From assembly GCA_023265025.1 (NCBI GenBank), contig JAHFUP010000055.1:1-35718 (forward strand): a stretch of 35,718 nucleotides of DNA. Reading direction: 5' to 3'. The notes under the pieces were generated by a model. It was not told the DNA's origin. It was given only the letters and a program-made list of their open reading frames with translations, and did not search any database. The position numbers were made by a program, and so were the translations under genes. The stretch comes from Acidimicrobiia bacterium. GTDB lineage: Bacteria; Actinomycetota; Acidimicrobiia; Acidimicrobiales; AC-14. Shown here one piece after another: positions 15,725-23,151 of the stretch (position 1 is the stretch's first letter; each line of letters begins with the position of its first letter).

Positions 15725-16753
15725 ATGGCCGACGAGGAGACGCAGGGACAAGTAGACACGTCGTGGTGGGGGCCCGAGGGATCCACTGAGTCGTCGGAGC
15801 CGTCGACCGGCTTCGACGAGCCGTTGATCTGGCCCGAGTCACTGGCGTGGGACGGGCCGGCCGAGGGTGGAGCGGGCGCGCCGATGGTTCCCCTCCCCGA
15901 GGTCGCCCTCAACGGTGAGTTCGTCCTCCCCCCGCGGCCCACGACCGACTTCGGCTCGCTGCCGGACCTCGACGTCGACTGGGAGTTGTTGGCCGCGGAG
16001 CCCTCCACCGAGCCGCCGGCCGACCCCGACGCCACCGTCCACCGCGATGACCCGCTGGGCGGCCTCGGCGGCGGTGCGGGGTCGCCGGCGCCCCCGGTGG
16101 CCGCCGCGCCGCCGGATTCGATCTGGGCCGGCGGCGCCTGGCCGGATCCCGGCGACGCCGTCCTCGTCGCCACGACGATGGCGCCGGCCGTCTACGCCGA
16201 GACCGAGCGGGGTGCCGGGGGCTCGCGCTGGCGGCGGTTCGGGGTGCGCGGTGGCAACGCCGCGGTCATCGCCCTTATCTCCCTCGTGAGCCTGGTCCTG
16301 CTCGGCATGTTCCTTTCGGTCCGTGGACGGGGCGACGACGTGCCGACCGACGTCTCCCAGCAGCGCCCGCCGGGCGACGAGATCGCCGTCACCGGCCCGC
16401 TGAACACCGTCCCGTTCAGCCCCACCACGTCGCCCCCGGGCAGCATCAACATCGCCGCGCTGGTGCCGGCGACCGAGACCACCGACACGTCGAGCGCGCC
16501 GGCGACGACCGTGGCGGCCACCCGCTCCACCGCGCCGGCAACGACGGCCGCCCCGACCCAGCCGACCACGGCGACCACGGCGGCGCCGGCGACCACCACC
16601 ACGGCATCGCCGGCGACCACCACGCCGGTGGACAGCACCCAGCCGTCGACCACCCGGCGGACCACGACGTCATTCACGTTGCCGCCGTACCCGACGACCT
16701 CGGTGCCGTCGAGCACGCCGACGTCGTTCCCCTTTACGATCCCGTCGTTCTAA
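15725..16753 (+). CDS. Single-pass membrane protein with Thr/Pro/Ser-rich exterior
   Basis: 342 residues, no recognised family. Residues 1-175 are acidic and Pro/Trp-containing and should be cytoplasmic (WWGPEG, LIWPESLAW, DVDWELLAAEPSTEPP). A basic stretch (RWRRFGVRGG) precedes one membrane segment, AAVIALISLVSLVLLGMFLS, at about 178-198. The last ~140 residues are nearly all Thr, Pro, Ala and Ser (TTAAPTQPTTATTAAP and similar), like a glycosylated stalk. The start is supported by AAGGGAGG 4 nt before the ATG and a TACGAT box further up. It is divergent from the penicillin-binding protein gene and overlaps the SpoIID-like stop by 4 nt, so it sits inside a wall-biogenesis block. Function as an envelope-spanning linker is a guess. 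Confidence 0.75.
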   Translation: MADEETQGQVDTSWWGPEGSTESSEPSTGFDEPLIWPESLAWDGPAEGGAGAPMVPLPEVALNGEFVLPPRPTTDFGSLPDLDVDWELLAAEPSTEPPADPDATVHRDDPLGGLGGGAGSPAPPVAAAPPDSIWAGGAWPDPGDAVLVATTMAPAVYAETERGAGGSRWRRFGVRGGNAAVIALISLVSLVLLGMFLSVRGRGDDVPTDVSQQRPPGDEIAVTGPLNTVPFSPTTSPPGSINIAALVPATETTDTSSAPATTVAATRSTAPATTAAPTQPTTATTAAPATTTTASPATTTPVDSTQPSTTRRTTTSFTLPPYPTTSVPSSTPTSFPFTIPSF

Positions 16754-18339
16754 GTCGCCGGCGGCGCATCGTCGGGGGCCGGTAACCCGGCCGCGGCCGC
16801 CCGCCGGCGGCCAATCCGGTCGGCGGCGGTGCCCCAGGTGGCCAGCAGCAGCACGGCCAGGCCGACCCACGGCGCCCGCCCCAGCGACTCGGAGGCGACA
16901 ACCGACGCGGGGAAGGCGGCCGGGGGCTGGTCGGCGCGCGGCTCACCGGGCAGCCCCGGCAGCCCGGTCTCGAGCACCCGGGTGGCGAGCGGCTCGCCGT
17001 CGACAGAAGGCTCGGCGACCTCGATTCGGAGGGTGAACAGCGTCGAGCGGAGATCCATCTCGGCCCAGAACCGGTGGGCGTCGACCGTCATGGGGCCGTT
17101 GGCGCCCTCGAAGGTGATCTCGAGCGGGCGGCCCGACGGGCCGGTGCGCGTTACCGCCACGGCGGTCACCTCGCCGCGGTAGCCGAAGCGGGCACCGGCC
17201 TGTTGCAGTGGGATGGTCGTGGCCCATAGCTGCGGGTCGGCGACGGTGTAGGTGACCGGCTTCAGGTACGGCACGTCGGGACTGCCCGCGCCGAAGCCCT
17301 CCTGGGCCGTCGCCGAAACCCCCCCGGCGCTCGCCGAGTAGACGGTCTCGGCCAGGGCACCCTTGTAGGTGAGCACCTGGCCCTTGGTGGCGTTCGCCGC
17401 CGCAGTGGTCGACGGGTGCTCGTTGCCGGCGCCGATGTAGACCTGGCACTGCTGGTCGTCGCAGAGCGTCCGACCCGCGGCCGCGGCCCGCAGGGCGAAG
17501 GTTCGGGCCGCGATGGCCTGGGCCTGGAGGGCGGCGGCCGGCCAGCCCGCCGGCACCTCCCCGAGGCCGCGGAGGTACACCTCGACGTCGAGCTCGTTGG
17601 TCACCTGGAGCCCGGGCCCGCCGGCGGCGGCCACGACGGTGCCGCGGTAGCTGCGGCCCGGCCCGGGCAGGTGCACGACCGAGTCGCCCTTGGGGACGGC
17701 CCACAGTGCCCGCCCGGAGAAGGCGTCCTTCTGGGTGGCTGGCACCGCCCCGGCGGCACCGCCGGCCGGCGGCGCCGTCGTCGGCGGCGCGGTGGTCGGG
17801 ATCAGCGCCTGGAGGAGGGGATCGAGCAGCCCGGGGACGGTGGTGGTCGTCGGGACGGTGGTCCCAGGGGCGACCGTGGCCGGCGGCGCGGTCGTGGCCG
17901 GCGCGGCCCGGTTGATGGCGGCGCCGGCCAGCGGCGTGGCCTTGTACTTCCCGCCCTCGACGGCGATGGCGACGCTCCCGCCCGGGCTCACCGTGACCGG
18001 GAAGCCGGCCGACTGGGGGCCCGACGGCGCGTCGCGCACCTCGCCCCCGCCAGGCAGGACCACGACCACCGACCCCGGCGACTCCAGGACGCCGACCCGC
18101 ACCGTGGCGCTGCGACGGGCGATCGCCGTCCCCGGATAGAACCGGCTGAGGATCGCCGCGGCCGACGAGCCGGCGGCGGCCATGGCGTAGGCGCCGTCCT
18201 GCGGCATCCCGACGCCGTGGCCGAAACCCTTGCCCTCAATGACCAGCACCGGCCCGACCTCGGCATGGGCCGGCGCCGCGCCGAGCAGGGGAACCGATGC
18301 CAAGAGCGCGGCGACAGCACCGAGGAACCTGCGAGGCAT
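16750..18339 (-). CDS. SpoIID/LytB-domain cell-wall protein
   Basis: 529 residues. A signal peptide ends at AHA-EV (about residue 26), and GKGFGHGVGMPQDGAYAMA follows, the motif that opens many actinobacterial SpoIID-like proteins. A Thr/Pro linker (about 150-200) leads to the SpoIID domain: LDVEVYLRGLGEVPAGWPAAALQAQAIAARTFAL holds the Glu of the lytic transglycosylase site in GEVP, then AANATKGQVLTYKG and YSASAGG. Near the C-terminus a hydrophobic segment, WVGLAVLLLATWG, followed by Arg residues looks like a membrane anchor. The protein probably cuts or remodels denuded glycan strands. The start ATG is preceded by GAGGG. SpoIID in a non-sporulating type of actinobacterium is common and implies a vegetative wall role. 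Confidence 0.87.
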   Translation of the reverse strand: MPRRFLGAVAALLASVPLLGAAPAHAEVGPVLVIEGKGFGHGVGMPQDGAYAMAAAGSSAAAILSRFYPGTAIARRSATVRVGVLESPGSVVVVLPGGGEVRDAPSGPQSAGFPVTVSPGGSVAIAVEGGKYKATPLAGAAINRAAPATTAPPATVAPGTTVPTTTTVPGLLDPLLQALIPTTAPPTTAPPAGGAAGAVPATQKDAFSGRALWAVPKGDSVVHLPGPGRSYRGTVVAAAGGPGLQVTNELDVEVYLRGLGEVPAGWPAAALQAQAIAARTFALRAAAAGRTLCDDQQCQVYIGAGNEHPSTTAAANATKGQVLTYKGALAETVYSASAGGVSATAQEGFGAGSPDVPYLKPVTYTVADPQLWATTIPLQQAGARFGYRGEVTAVAVTRTGPSGRPLEITFEGANGPMTVDAHRFWAEMDLRSTLFTLRIEVAEPSVDGEPLATRVLETGLPGLPGEPRADQPPAAFPASVVASESLGRAPWVGLAVLLLATWGTAADRIGRRRAAAAGLPAPDDAPPAT

Positions 18340-18404
18340 CCCTCATACTGCCACCCGCACGCCAGCCGGCCGGGGGGAGGCGGAGCAGGTGACTTCCAGG
18401 GCCG

Positions 18405-18788
18405 CTACTTCCGGCGCAGAGAGGCGCCCGTCTTGCAGCTCACGCAGAGGGTCGCTTCCGGCACGACCTCGAGCCGGGCGTGCGGGATGGGCTTGCCGCA
18501 GGCCTCGCACCGGCCGTAGGTGCCGGCCTCGACCCGCCCGAGGGCGGCATCGATCTCGGCCACCCGTTCCTTTGCCTCGCTGGCCACGACGAGCAGCCGG
18601 TCGCGCTCGACGTTGAGGGTGTCGCCCTCGCCAAAGCCGTCCTCGTCGGCCATGTCCTGGTTGGCGCCGTCCTCCGTCAACTCGAGGGCGGTCGCCGTCG
18701 ACCGGGCCACGTCGGCCAGGTAGGACTCCCGACGGGCCAGAAGCTCACGACGCTGGGAGGCGAGGAAATCGGTGGTTGTGGATGTCAT
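18405..18788 (-). CDS. DksA/TraR-family C4 zinc-finger protein
   Basis: 127 residues. A predicted N-terminal helical hairpin (residues 8-90: QRRELLARRESYLADVARST, then ERDRLLVVASEAKERVAEIDAALGRVE) is followed by a four-cysteine zinc finger, C94-x2-C97-x17-C115-x2-C118, with the usual GRCEACGKPIPHARLEVVP. The family binds RNA polymerase in the secondary channel. The acidic tip residues typical of DksA (DxxDxA) appear as DMADEDGFGEGD, around residues 45-56. It may act as a general transcription modulator. It is separated by 65 nt from the SpoIID-like gene downstream, so they might share a transcript. Confidence 0.85.
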   Translation of the reverse strand: MTSTTTDFLASQRRELLARRESYLADVARSTATALELTEDGANQDMADEDGFGEGDTLNVERDRLLVVASEAKERVAEIDAALGRVEAGTYGRCEACGKPIPHARLEVVPEATLCVSCKTGASLRRK

Positions 18789-18868
18789 CGTGGTCTCATT
18801 CTCTCTCTCCCCGCATGTCTACGTGCGAGGACGCTGCAGTGGATTGTCGCCGTGTCCTGGCCTGCGGG

Positions 18869-19609
18869 CTAATCGGCGTCGAGCTCGGCCAGATCGGCGA
18901 CCGCGACGTCGGCGCCGGCATCGAGGAGGGCGGCGGACTGGCCCGCCCGGGCAACTCCGACGACGAGCCCGAAATTCCCCGCCCGCCCGGCGGCCACCCC
19001 CGAGAGGGCGTCCTCGACCACCGCCGCCTTCGACGGATCGACGCCGAGACGCCGGGCGGCCTCCAGGAACGTGGCCGGGTCGGGCTTGCCGGGCAGGTGC
19101 AGTTCGGCGGCGGTGACACCGTCGACGCGCTCGTCGAACAGTTCGAGGGCGCCGGCGCCAGCCAGCACCTCCTCGGCGTTGCGGCTGGCGCTGACCAGGC
19201 CGGTCTTGACGCCCTTCTCCCGCAACTCGCGGATCAGCTTGATGGTCGACTCGTACGGGCGGACACCGTTCTCCCGCACGTCGACAAGGAAGTAGTTGTC
19301 CTTGTCGTTCCCCATGGCGCACACCGTGTCGCGGCCCGGCTGGTCCGAGGGGTCGCCGTCGGGGAGGGTGATCCCCCGCGACGCCAGGAAGCTGCGCACG
19401 CCGTCGTAGCGGTTCTTGCCGTCGACATAGCGCTCGTAGTCCGCGTGGCTGTCGAAGGGCACGAGCTCCTCGCCCGCCTCCTCGGCTCGTTGCTGCAGGT
19501 ACGCGTCGAACAGCTTCTTCCACGCCCTCGCGTGCACGGTGGCCGTCTCGGTGACAACACCGTCCATGTCGAAAATGACCGCGTCAAGGTCGAACAGCGA
19601 AGGCCTCAT
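18869..19609 (-). CDS. HAD-IA hydrolase, beta-phosphoglucomutase-like
   Basis: 246 residues. HAD motif I is FDMDGVVTET, with nucleophile Asp14 and acid/base Asp16; motif II is GLVSASRN, motif III is the Lys in LPGKPDPATF, and motif IV is AVVEDALSGV. The cap insertion (HARAWKKLFDAYLQQ to FLASRGITLPDGD) fits beta-phosphoglucomutase, which converts beta-glucose-1-phosphate to glucose-6-phosphate. The preceding gene is a GH65 phosphorylase that would release that sugar phosphate. The same gene pair is known in mycobacteria (Rv3400-Rv3401). An in-frame ATG at 19618 adds three residues; I prefer 19609 because GGGATGG lies at normal spacing. The upstream stop is at 19623, so the two genes are coupled. 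Confidence 0.88.
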   Translation of the reverse strand: MRPSLFDLDAVIFDMDGVVTETATVHARAWKKLFDAYLQQRAEEAGEELVPFDSHADYERYVDGKNRYDGVRSFLASRGITLPDGDPSDQPGRDTVCAMGNDKDNYFLVDVRENGVRPYESTIKLIRELREKGVKTGLVSASRNAEEVLAGAGALELFDERVDGVTAAELHLPGKPDPATFLEAARRLGVDPSKAAVVEDALSGVAAGRAGNFGLVVGVARAGQSAALLDAGADVAVADLAELDAD

Positions 19610-19622
19610 CGGGGCCATCCCA

Positions 19623-22013
19623 TCACGCCGGGCCGTCCAATGACCAAATCTCGGCCGGCGCGCCGGACGGCGCGACGTCGCCCTGCCGGCGGGCCGTGAA
19701 ACGACCGGCGTCCAGGGTGGTCGCAGGGCCGGCGCCCACTGCGACCAGAGCGGGGCCGTCCAGGTCGAGCTCCATCGCGTCGGTGCGGATCGAGACGGTG
19801 ATCCGCGTCCCCCGCCAGGTGACGGGGAACGTGAGGCCGGTCCACGCCGGCGGCAGCTTGGGGTCGACGCGGATGGCGTCGCCGTCGGCGCGGACCCCGC
19901 CGAAGCCGAACACCGCCGCCTGCCAGAGCCCGCCCATGGTGGCGATGTGCACCCCGTCGGCCGCGTTGCCCATGCGGTTGTCGAGGTCCACCCCGCCGGC
20001 GAGTCGGAAGTACGCCAGCGCGTCGTCGAGCCGCCCCAGCCGGGCCGCGACCAGGGCGTGCATGGCCGGCGACAGGGAACTGCCGTGCGACGTGCGGGGC
20101 TCGTAGTAGTCGTAGTTGGCGGCCTGGGTGTCCGTGTCGACATCGTCCGGGAGCAGCACGCCGAGCATCAGCACGTCGGCCTGCTTCACCACCTGCGTGC
20201 GCCGCAGCCGCTCCACACCGACGACGAGCTCGCCGGTGAACGGCCGGGGCGCCAGGTCGACGGCCCGCACGTCCTCCAGCTTGAAGAAGCCGTCGAACTG
20301 CTCGAAGAGCGAGGTCTCGGGGTCGAAGAGGACGGCCATCCCCCCGGCCACGTCGGCCCAGTGCGCTCGCTCGCCCGGCGTCACGCCGAGCCGCGCCGCC
20401 ACGCCGGTCAGGCGGTCGCACAGGGCGCCGGCGGACCGAAGGTTCCAGGCCGCCATCATGTTCGTGTAGGCGTTGTCGTCGACGCCCTCGTGGTACTCGT
20501 CGGGCCCGATGACCTCGCAGATGTGCCGGCGCCCGTCGTCGCCCGGCGTGGTCCTCGACGCCCAGAAGCGGGCGGTCTCGACCACGATCTCGGCGCCCAT
20601 CTCCTCGAGGAAGGCGTCGTCGCCGGTGACCTGCCAATACTGGAGGACCGACCACGCCACGTCGGCGGCGATGTGGTGCTCCATCACGCCGGTGAGGATG
20701 GTGAGGCGGGTCCCGTCGGGCAACCAGACGAACTCCGGGGTGGTCTCCTCGCCGGTGTCGGCCGACTCCCAGGCGTAGAGGGCGCCGGCGCACCCCATGC
20801 GGGCGGCCTTGTCCCGCGCCGCCGGCAGGGTCCGGTGGCGGTACGCCAGGAGGGCGCGGGCCGTCTCGGGATGGGTCCAGATGTAGAAGGGGACCAGGAA
20901 GACCTCGGTGTCCCAGAACACGTGGCCCCGGTAGCCCGGGCCGCTCAGGGCCCGGGCGCCGATCGAGGCCCGGTCGCTCTCGGGGTCGCCGGCGATGATC
21001 AGGTGGTAGAGGGCGAAGCGCAGGTCGCGCTGGGCCACGGGGCTACCGTCGACCACCACGTCGGCGCCGGCCCAGCGTTCCCGCCACGCCCGCCGGTGGC
21101 GGGCCAGCAGCGCCGGCGGGCCTTGCGCCTCGGCCAGGTGGAGGGCGTCGTGGGCGGGGCCGTCGCGGTCGACGGCCACGAGTCGGGTGGCCCGGCCGGG
21201 GTCGTCGGCCGCGTCCGAGGCCGCGAACCACACCGACGGCCCGCCCCGCCCCTGGAGCCGGATGTCGGCCTCGCCGCCGGTGACCGTCGCCTCGACCGCC
21301 TCCACGGTGCCGGCCGCTGCCGGCACCGGGACGGTCCCCGCCGGCGCCCCCTCGGCCTCCAGGACGTGCAGCCGGCGGTCGGCGAGGGACGCGTACCGGG
21401 CGGTCCGGTAGCCGTCGCCGGCGACATGGAGCACGCCGTGACGCAGGTCCAGCGTGCGGCGTGCTCCAGCGCCATCGACCGGCAGTGCGGTCCACTCCGG
21501 GCCGCGGACGAGCTCGGGCCCGGCCTGTCCAGCCGGGTCCTGCCCGAAGAAGCCGGCGACATAGAAGCCGGGCAGGGACTCCGGGCCGGGCGCCTCCAAC
21601 GACCCCCGGGTGCCCGTGCGGCCGTTGCCGACCGTCAGCCAGGACTCGACCTCCCGCTCCCGGCTCGGGTCGGCGCCGTCCACGTCCAGTCGCCAGGCGG
21701 GGTCGACGACGGGCGAGGGGAAGCCGCCGCGGGACGCCAGGACGGCGTCGATCTCGCCGGCATCGTGGACGACGACGACCGCGCCTTCAGGGGCGCCGGC
21801 GCCCAGCAGCCGCCGGCGGGCCCAGTCGGCGGCATCCGCTTCAGCCGGCGCGGTCACGAGCCGGCCGGGGGCGTCGGCCACGCCAGGCAGGTCGAGCGCT
21901 CCGGTGACGACGACGTCGATGCCCTGCGCCAACACCTGCGCCACCCGCGCCGGCAGATCCGCCGACTCTACCGACGGATCAACCACCATGACTTCGACGG
22001 CTGCCGTCCTCAT
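19623..22013 (-). CDS. GH65 disaccharide phosphorylase with degenerate N-terminal domain
   Basis: 796 residues. From about residue 110 it follows GH65: an N-terminal beta-sandwich (WRLDVDG, SWLTVGNGRTGTRGSLE, PGFYVAGFF), then an (alpha/alpha)6 barrel with GPGYRGHVFWDTEVFLVPFY, and the catalytic block ICEVIGPDEYHEGVDDNAYTN with general acid Glu506. GH65 enzymes phosphorolyse trehalose, maltose, kojibiose or nigerose, giving beta-glucose-1-phosphate in most cases. The phosphomutase just downstream agrees; the exact sugar cannot be told. Residues 1-110 are extra: IDVVVTGALDLPG and APEGAVVVVHDAGEID look like the tail of a shrunken HAD-type domain lacking its catalytic Asp residues. Divergent from the kelch gene with 42 nt between starts. 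Confidence 0.88.
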   Translation of the reverse strand: MRTAAVEVMVVDPSVESADLPARVAQVLAQGIDVVVTGALDLPGVADAPGRLVTAPAEADAADWARRRLLGAGAPEGAVVVVHDAGEIDAVLASRGGFPSPVVDPAWRLDVDGADPSREREVESWLTVGNGRTGTRGSLEAPGPESLPGFYVAGFFGQDPAGQAGPELVRGPEWTALPVDGAGARRTLDLRHGVLHVAGDGYRTARYASLADRRLHVLEAEGAPAGTVPVPAAAGTVEAVEATVTGGEADIRLQGRGGPSVWFAASDAADDPGRATRLVAVDRDGPAHDALHLAEAQGPPALLARHRRAWRERWAGADVVVDGSPVAQRDLRFALYHLIIAGDPESDRASIGARALSGPGYRGHVFWDTEVFLVPFYIWTHPETARALLAYRHRTLPAARDKAARMGCAGALYAWESADTGEETTPEFVWLPDGTRLTILTGVMEHHIAADVAWSVLQYWQVTGDDAFLEEMGAEIVVETARFWASRTTPGDDGRRHICEVIGPDEYHEGVDDNAYTNMMAAWNLRSAGALCDRLTGVAARLGVTPGERAHWADVAGGMAVLFDPETSLFEQFDGFFKLEDVRAVDLAPRPFTGELVVGVERLRRTQVVKQADVLMLGVLLPDDVDTDTQAANYDYYEPRTSHGSSLSPAMHALVAARLGRLDDALAYFRLAGGVDLDNRMGNAADGVHIATMGGLWQAAVFGFGGVRADGDAIRVDPKLPPAWTGLTFPVTWRGTRITVSIRTDAMELDLDGPALVAVGAGPATTLDAGRFTARRQGDVAPSGAPAEIWSLDGPA

Positions 22014-22043
22014 AAGCCCGAGGAGGCTACTCCCCGCTCGCCG

Positions 22044-22049
22044 TACGGT
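22044..22049 (+). promoter_or_regulatory. -10 box implying a leaderless kelch mRNA
   Basis: TACGGT ends 6 nt before the ATG at 22056. Transcription would then begin at or next to the start codon, giving a leaderless message, which fits the absence of a ribosome site. There is no clear -35. Confidence 0.4.
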
Positions 22050-22055
22050 TCACAC

Positions 22056-23087
22056 ATGAGGGTCCCCCGGCTGGCCGCCCTGCTGCTCGTGACGGCCGCA
22101 TGCAACGGCGGGTCGACGCCGGCCGGCGCCCCGGCGCCGACGTCGGGATCGACGCCGCCGTCGACCACTGCGACCTCGACGACCACGGCGGCGCCGGCGA
22201 TCACGACGACCACCACGCCGGCGCCGCCGGCGTGGCAGAACCGGGCCACGGCGCCGACGGCCCGCCAGGAGGTGGCCTCGGCGGTCGCCGACGGGCGGGT
22301 GTGGGTCATCGGCGGGCTCACCGCCGCCGGGGCGTCGGCGCTCGTGGAGAGCTACGACCCGGCCACCGATCGCTGGGCGCCGGGGCCGTCGCTGCCCGTC
22401 GCCCTCCACCACGCGGCGGCGACCGCCTACCGCGGCGAGATCGTGGTGATGGGCGGCTTCGTCGCCGCCGGCGGGCTGTACGACCGGGCGTCCGACCGGG
22501 TCCTGGCACTGCGGGCCGGCGCCTGGGTCGACCTGCCGAGGCTGCGCCGGCCCCGTGGCGCGGCGGCCGCCGCCGCCGTAGGGGACGTGGTCGTGCTGGC
22601 CGGCGGCCGCAACGAGGCCGCCCTCATCGGCCCCACCGAGGTCTTCGACGGGTCGGCGTGGCGGGACGGCGAGGCCATCCCGACCCGGCGCGACCACCTG
22701 TCGGCCGCCTCCGACGGGCGGTCGCTGTTCACCGTCGGCGGGCGGTTCCTCTCACCGGGTGCGCTGTCGGCCGCATTGGAGCGCTTCGACCCCGCCACCA
22801 ACGCGTGGGAGCGCCTGCCGGCGATGCCCACCGCCCGCGGCGGGCAGGGGGCGGCCATGGCCGCCGGGCGGCTGGTGGTCGCCGGCGGCGAGGACCCCAC
22901 GGGCGTCTACGAGGAGGTGGAGGCGTACGACCTGGCCGCCCAGCGGTGGTCGACCCTCCCGACGCTGCCGACGCCCCGCCACGGCCTGGCCGTCGAACGG
23001 GTTGGGAACCAGGTGGTGGCGCTGGTGGGGGGCACGGCCTACGGCGTGGCGCCGTCGGCCGTCGTCCAGGCCCTCGCCCCGATCTGA
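22056..23087 (+). CDS. Kelch-repeat secreted lipoprotein
   Basis: 343 residues. The signal peptide ends in LLLVTAACNGG, with Cys17 as a probable lipid-attachment site; the -3 Thr is not the usual Leu, so the lipobox is imperfect. A Thr/Pro/Ala-rich spacer of ~40 residues follows, then kelch repeats forming a probable six-bladed propeller. Each repeat holds a paired Gly and a spaced Tyr/Phe and Trp: VWVIGGL...VESYDPATDRWAPGPSLP, IVVMGGF, VVVLAGG...VFDGSAWRDGEAIP, LFTVGGR...RFDPATNAWERLPAMP, LVVAGGE...AYDLAAQRWSTLPTLP, VVALVGG. It is likely a surface binding protein. A sequence-specific function cannot be given. Divergent from the GH65 phosphorylase gene. Confidence 0.85.
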   Translation: MRVPRLAALLLVTAACNGGSTPAGAPAPTSGSTPPSTTATSTTTAAPAITTTTTPAPPAWQNRATAPTARQEVASAVADGRVWVIGGLTAAGASALVESYDPATDRWAPGPSLPVALHHAAATAYRGEIVVMGGFVAAGGLYDRASDRVLALRAGAWVDLPRLRRPRGAAAAAAVGDVVVLAGGRNEAALIGPTEVFDGSAWRDGEAIPTRRDHLSAASDGRSLFTVGGRFLSPGALSAALERFDPATNAWERLPAMPTARGGQGAAMAAGRLVVAGGEDPTGVYEEVEAYDLAAQRWSTLPTLPTPRHGLAVERVGNQVVALVGGTAYGVAPSAVVQALAPI

Positions 23088-23088
23088 T

Positions 23089-23146
23089 GTGCATTTCTGG
23101 TCGTGAAAGTCCGACAAGACCGACAGGATCACAACCAGAAATGCAC
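23089..23146. repeat. AT-richer inverted repeat between convergent genes
   Basis: GTGCATTTCTGGTCGTGA (23089-23106) pairs with TCACAACCAGAAATGCAC (23129-23146), 17 of 18 positions. The 22-nt centre contains two similar units, CCGACAAGA and CCGACAGGA. It begins 2 nt after the kelch stop and ends 6 nt before the mannosyltransferase stop, so it may serve as a bidirectional terminator. Base content is plainly lower in GC than its surroundings. Confidence 0.8.
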
Positions 23147-23151
23147 CGGCA

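Noticed and set aside
16490-16700. Thr/Pro codon repeats around the end of the Thr-rich membrane protein, as a possible CRISPR or satellite array
   Set aside because: Units are irregular, in frame and only reflect ACC/GCG/CCG codons; there are no spacers.
19947-22055. Long upstream extension of the kelch lipoprotein frame
   Set aside because: It runs antisense to the GH65 gene, and the real protein starts with a signal peptide at 22056.
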